Positions 31,412-32,419 of a stretch of DNA of 32,419 bases are shown piece after piece. The translations under genes and the position numbers were made by a program. The DNA comes from Bacteroidales bacterium (GTDB taxonomy: Bacteria > Bacteroidota > Bacteroidia > Bacteroidales > Muribaculaceae). Location of the stretch: positions 1 to 32,419 of the forward strand of contig JAJBUG010000071.1 of NCBI GenBank assembly GCA_020860515.1. Direction: 5' to 3'. Position 1 is the stretch's first letter; each line of letters begins with the position of its first letter. The notes under the pieces are model-generated. The model did not search any database and was not told the DNA's origin. It saw only the letters and a list, made by a program, of their open reading frames with translations.

Positions 31412-32305
31412 CTAAGCCTGGCCCTCGTCAACTCCGCAGACTGTCACACACGTAGGCGGAATGTGCACAAAGCCACTTTCAAATCCTTGATGAAGTTGAT
31501 ATGAAAGGGCTGGAGCAGATAATTCGGTAGCCAGATTGTTGAGATAAGTGCGCTGCTCAGGTGTGAGCAAATTGCGGATGCCTGAGAACCCCATGGGGCT
31601 TAGCAGAAGGAGATTGCCTCGTTGACAGGCATTGTGGGCCGGACTGAACAGAGGAAACCGGGGTTGGGCGTCGCTTTCGCGAATCCAAATTATATTGTAT
31701 TTTCTTTCCAAGGCTTGTGACATGACAGCCCTCTCGCGAGAAGTAGTGGCTGCGCTAATCAGTACGCCTCCACAGGCGCCACATTCCATGTACTGATTCC
31801 ATTTTGGCTGAAATTGCCGCTGATTTTCGGTATCGGAGGCAATAACGGTTTGCTTTAGCGGGATGTCAAGCAAGAATGGATTGCCAAGGCATAAATATTG
31901 GGCGCCTGCACAGGAAAGCTCATGAACGCAAGTAAAGAATTCAGGATTGGTTGAAATGAAGGAAAGTCGCCGTGGCTCGTAGTCGAGATAATTACGCCAA
32001 TGGTCAAGCAGCGGTTCGTCGAGAGGCTGATCTCGATATCCATTTTCGAATAGTTGAGTTCCATGAGGTGCGTAAGTGTCCCAATACATCGTGTTGCACC
32101 ATTTGCGAACGCTTGTCATGACTTTTCCTAAATGGCCTCCATCCCTAAAAGGCCTGTGCACATCTAAGATGAGGTGAAGGGAAGCTGGGGAAATAGCCAA
32201 ATGACTGATAATAAGGTTGGGATAATGCCCTGGCAACCTGCGGTGGAGATAATGGCTGATATCGGAGGCCAGCTTAGATTTCTCAATGTGAGGGTCGGCA
32301 TCCAA
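31412..32305 (-). CDS. RAYT/IS200-derived protein with DprA-like C-terminal half
   Basis: The 297-residue protein resembles the Y1 (IS200/RAYT) fold at its N-terminus: LIISHLAISPASLHLILDV (31-49), a helix GKVMTSVRKWCNTMYW, LFENGYRD (85-92) and NYLDYEPRRLSF (105-116), where Y1 transposases have YI-xx-NP and the catalytic Tyr (Tyr106 here). The HUH motif is reduced to SLH (His44 kept, first His lost), so transposase activity is doubtful. From about 130 on, it looks like a Rossmann-type DprA/LOG-like half (GGVLISAATTSRERAVMSQALERKYNIIWI). No flanking terminal hairpins were seen. The start is uncertain: the listed start is a TTG. The frame is open for 30 more codons upstream without an ATG, and a frame-shifted reading could also supply the N-terminus. 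Confidence 0.55.
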   Translation of the reverse strand: MDADPHIEKSKLASDISHYLHRRLPGHYPNLIISHLAISPASLHLILDVHRPFRDGGHLGKVMTSVRKWCNTMYWDTYAPHGTQLFENGYRDQPLDEPLLDHWRNYLDYEPRRLSFISTNPEFFTCVHELSCAGAQYLCLGNPFLLDIPLKQTVIASDTENQRQFQPKWNQYMECGACGGVLISAATTSRERAVMSQALERKYNIIWIRESDAQPRFPLFSPAHNACQRGNLLLLSPMGFSGIRNLLTPEQRTYLNNLATELSAPALSYQLHQGFESGFVHIPPTCVTVCGVDEGQA

Positions 32306-32387
32306 GGCCAGAAAGCCAAGATGGGGATAATGGCCTGCGGTGGAGAGGGAGAGCCAATAAAGGCCAGATTAATTGTAAAATGGTAGG

Positions 32388-32419
32388 GCAAAATTAATCA
32401 AATATTTTCTATTTGTAAA
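32388..32419 (-). promoter_or_regulatory. Putative promoter of the RAYT-like gene
   Basis: On the minus strand TTTA (32419-32416), 19 bases, then TAATTTTGC (32396-32388). The -7 is good and the -33 is off by one base. It predicts a leader of about 75 bases to the TTG at 32305. Confidence 0.5.

Noticed and set aside
31412..32305. Active IS200-like insertion sequence
   Set aside because: The HUH pair is incomplete, there are no subterminal hairpins or flanking target motifs, and the gene is joined to a second domain.

Overview
The window looks like a chromosomal piece of a Bacteroidales genome, and Muribaculaceae-like is my inference from gene content. The supporting signs are promoters of the Bacteroidetes type (-33 TTTG or TTG, 19-20 bases, -7 TAnnTTTGC), the near absence of Shine-Dalgarno sites, a SusC-like TonB receptor without SusD, the Bacteroidetes form of LptD, PepSY-like and DUF2807 proteins, an alpha2-type glycyl-tRNA synthetase, and a lone ECF sigma factor. 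No phage, integrase, intact insertion sequence or CRISPR array was seen.

Layout. Positions 1-424 hold the 3' end of a 23S rRNA, a 5S rRNA and two successive terminator-like hairpins. A secreted PepSY-like protein follows (478-930). A convergent nine-gene minus-strand block (9437 down to 1153) encodes two export modules. The first is a YtrA-like set of ABC ATPase, membrane protein and GntR repressor. The second is a MacB-like set of small membrane protein, ATPase, two permeases, HlyD-type adaptor and TolC-type outer membrane channel. A perfect 24-bp palindrome sits on the predicted start point of this block. Upstream is a lone ECF sigma factor (9853-10359). On the plus strand come lptD, an ATP-grasp-like protein, rsgA-dnaB and a TonB-dependent receptor; a small winged-helix gene lies on the minus strand between them. 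Then trmN6 and rpsO (minus), followed by the most unusual locus: two overlapping genes that both carry DUF262 (GmrSD-type) domains (21830-25640). They meet head-on a four-gene minus operon (FKBP-like lipoprotein, dusB, DUF2807 protein, flippase). The window ends with glyQS (minus), a tRNA-Gln (plus) and a transposase-derived protein (minus).

Three things stand out. (1) The DUF262 pair reads as a candidate two-subunit GmrSD-like defence system: only the upstream protein keeps the HNH/DUF1524 nuclease signature, and the downstream one has a long C-terminal region I do not recognise. (2) Dispersed hairpin repeats sit at gene 3' ends and form a REPIN-like structure; the same window holds a RAYT/IS200-derived protein that has lost part of its HUH motif. 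(3) A similar hairpin leader lies at the same distance upstream of two genes in the efflux block, which suggests shared post-transcriptional control.

All assignments come from reading the sequence. No database or folding search was run, and family names are from recognition of motifs.
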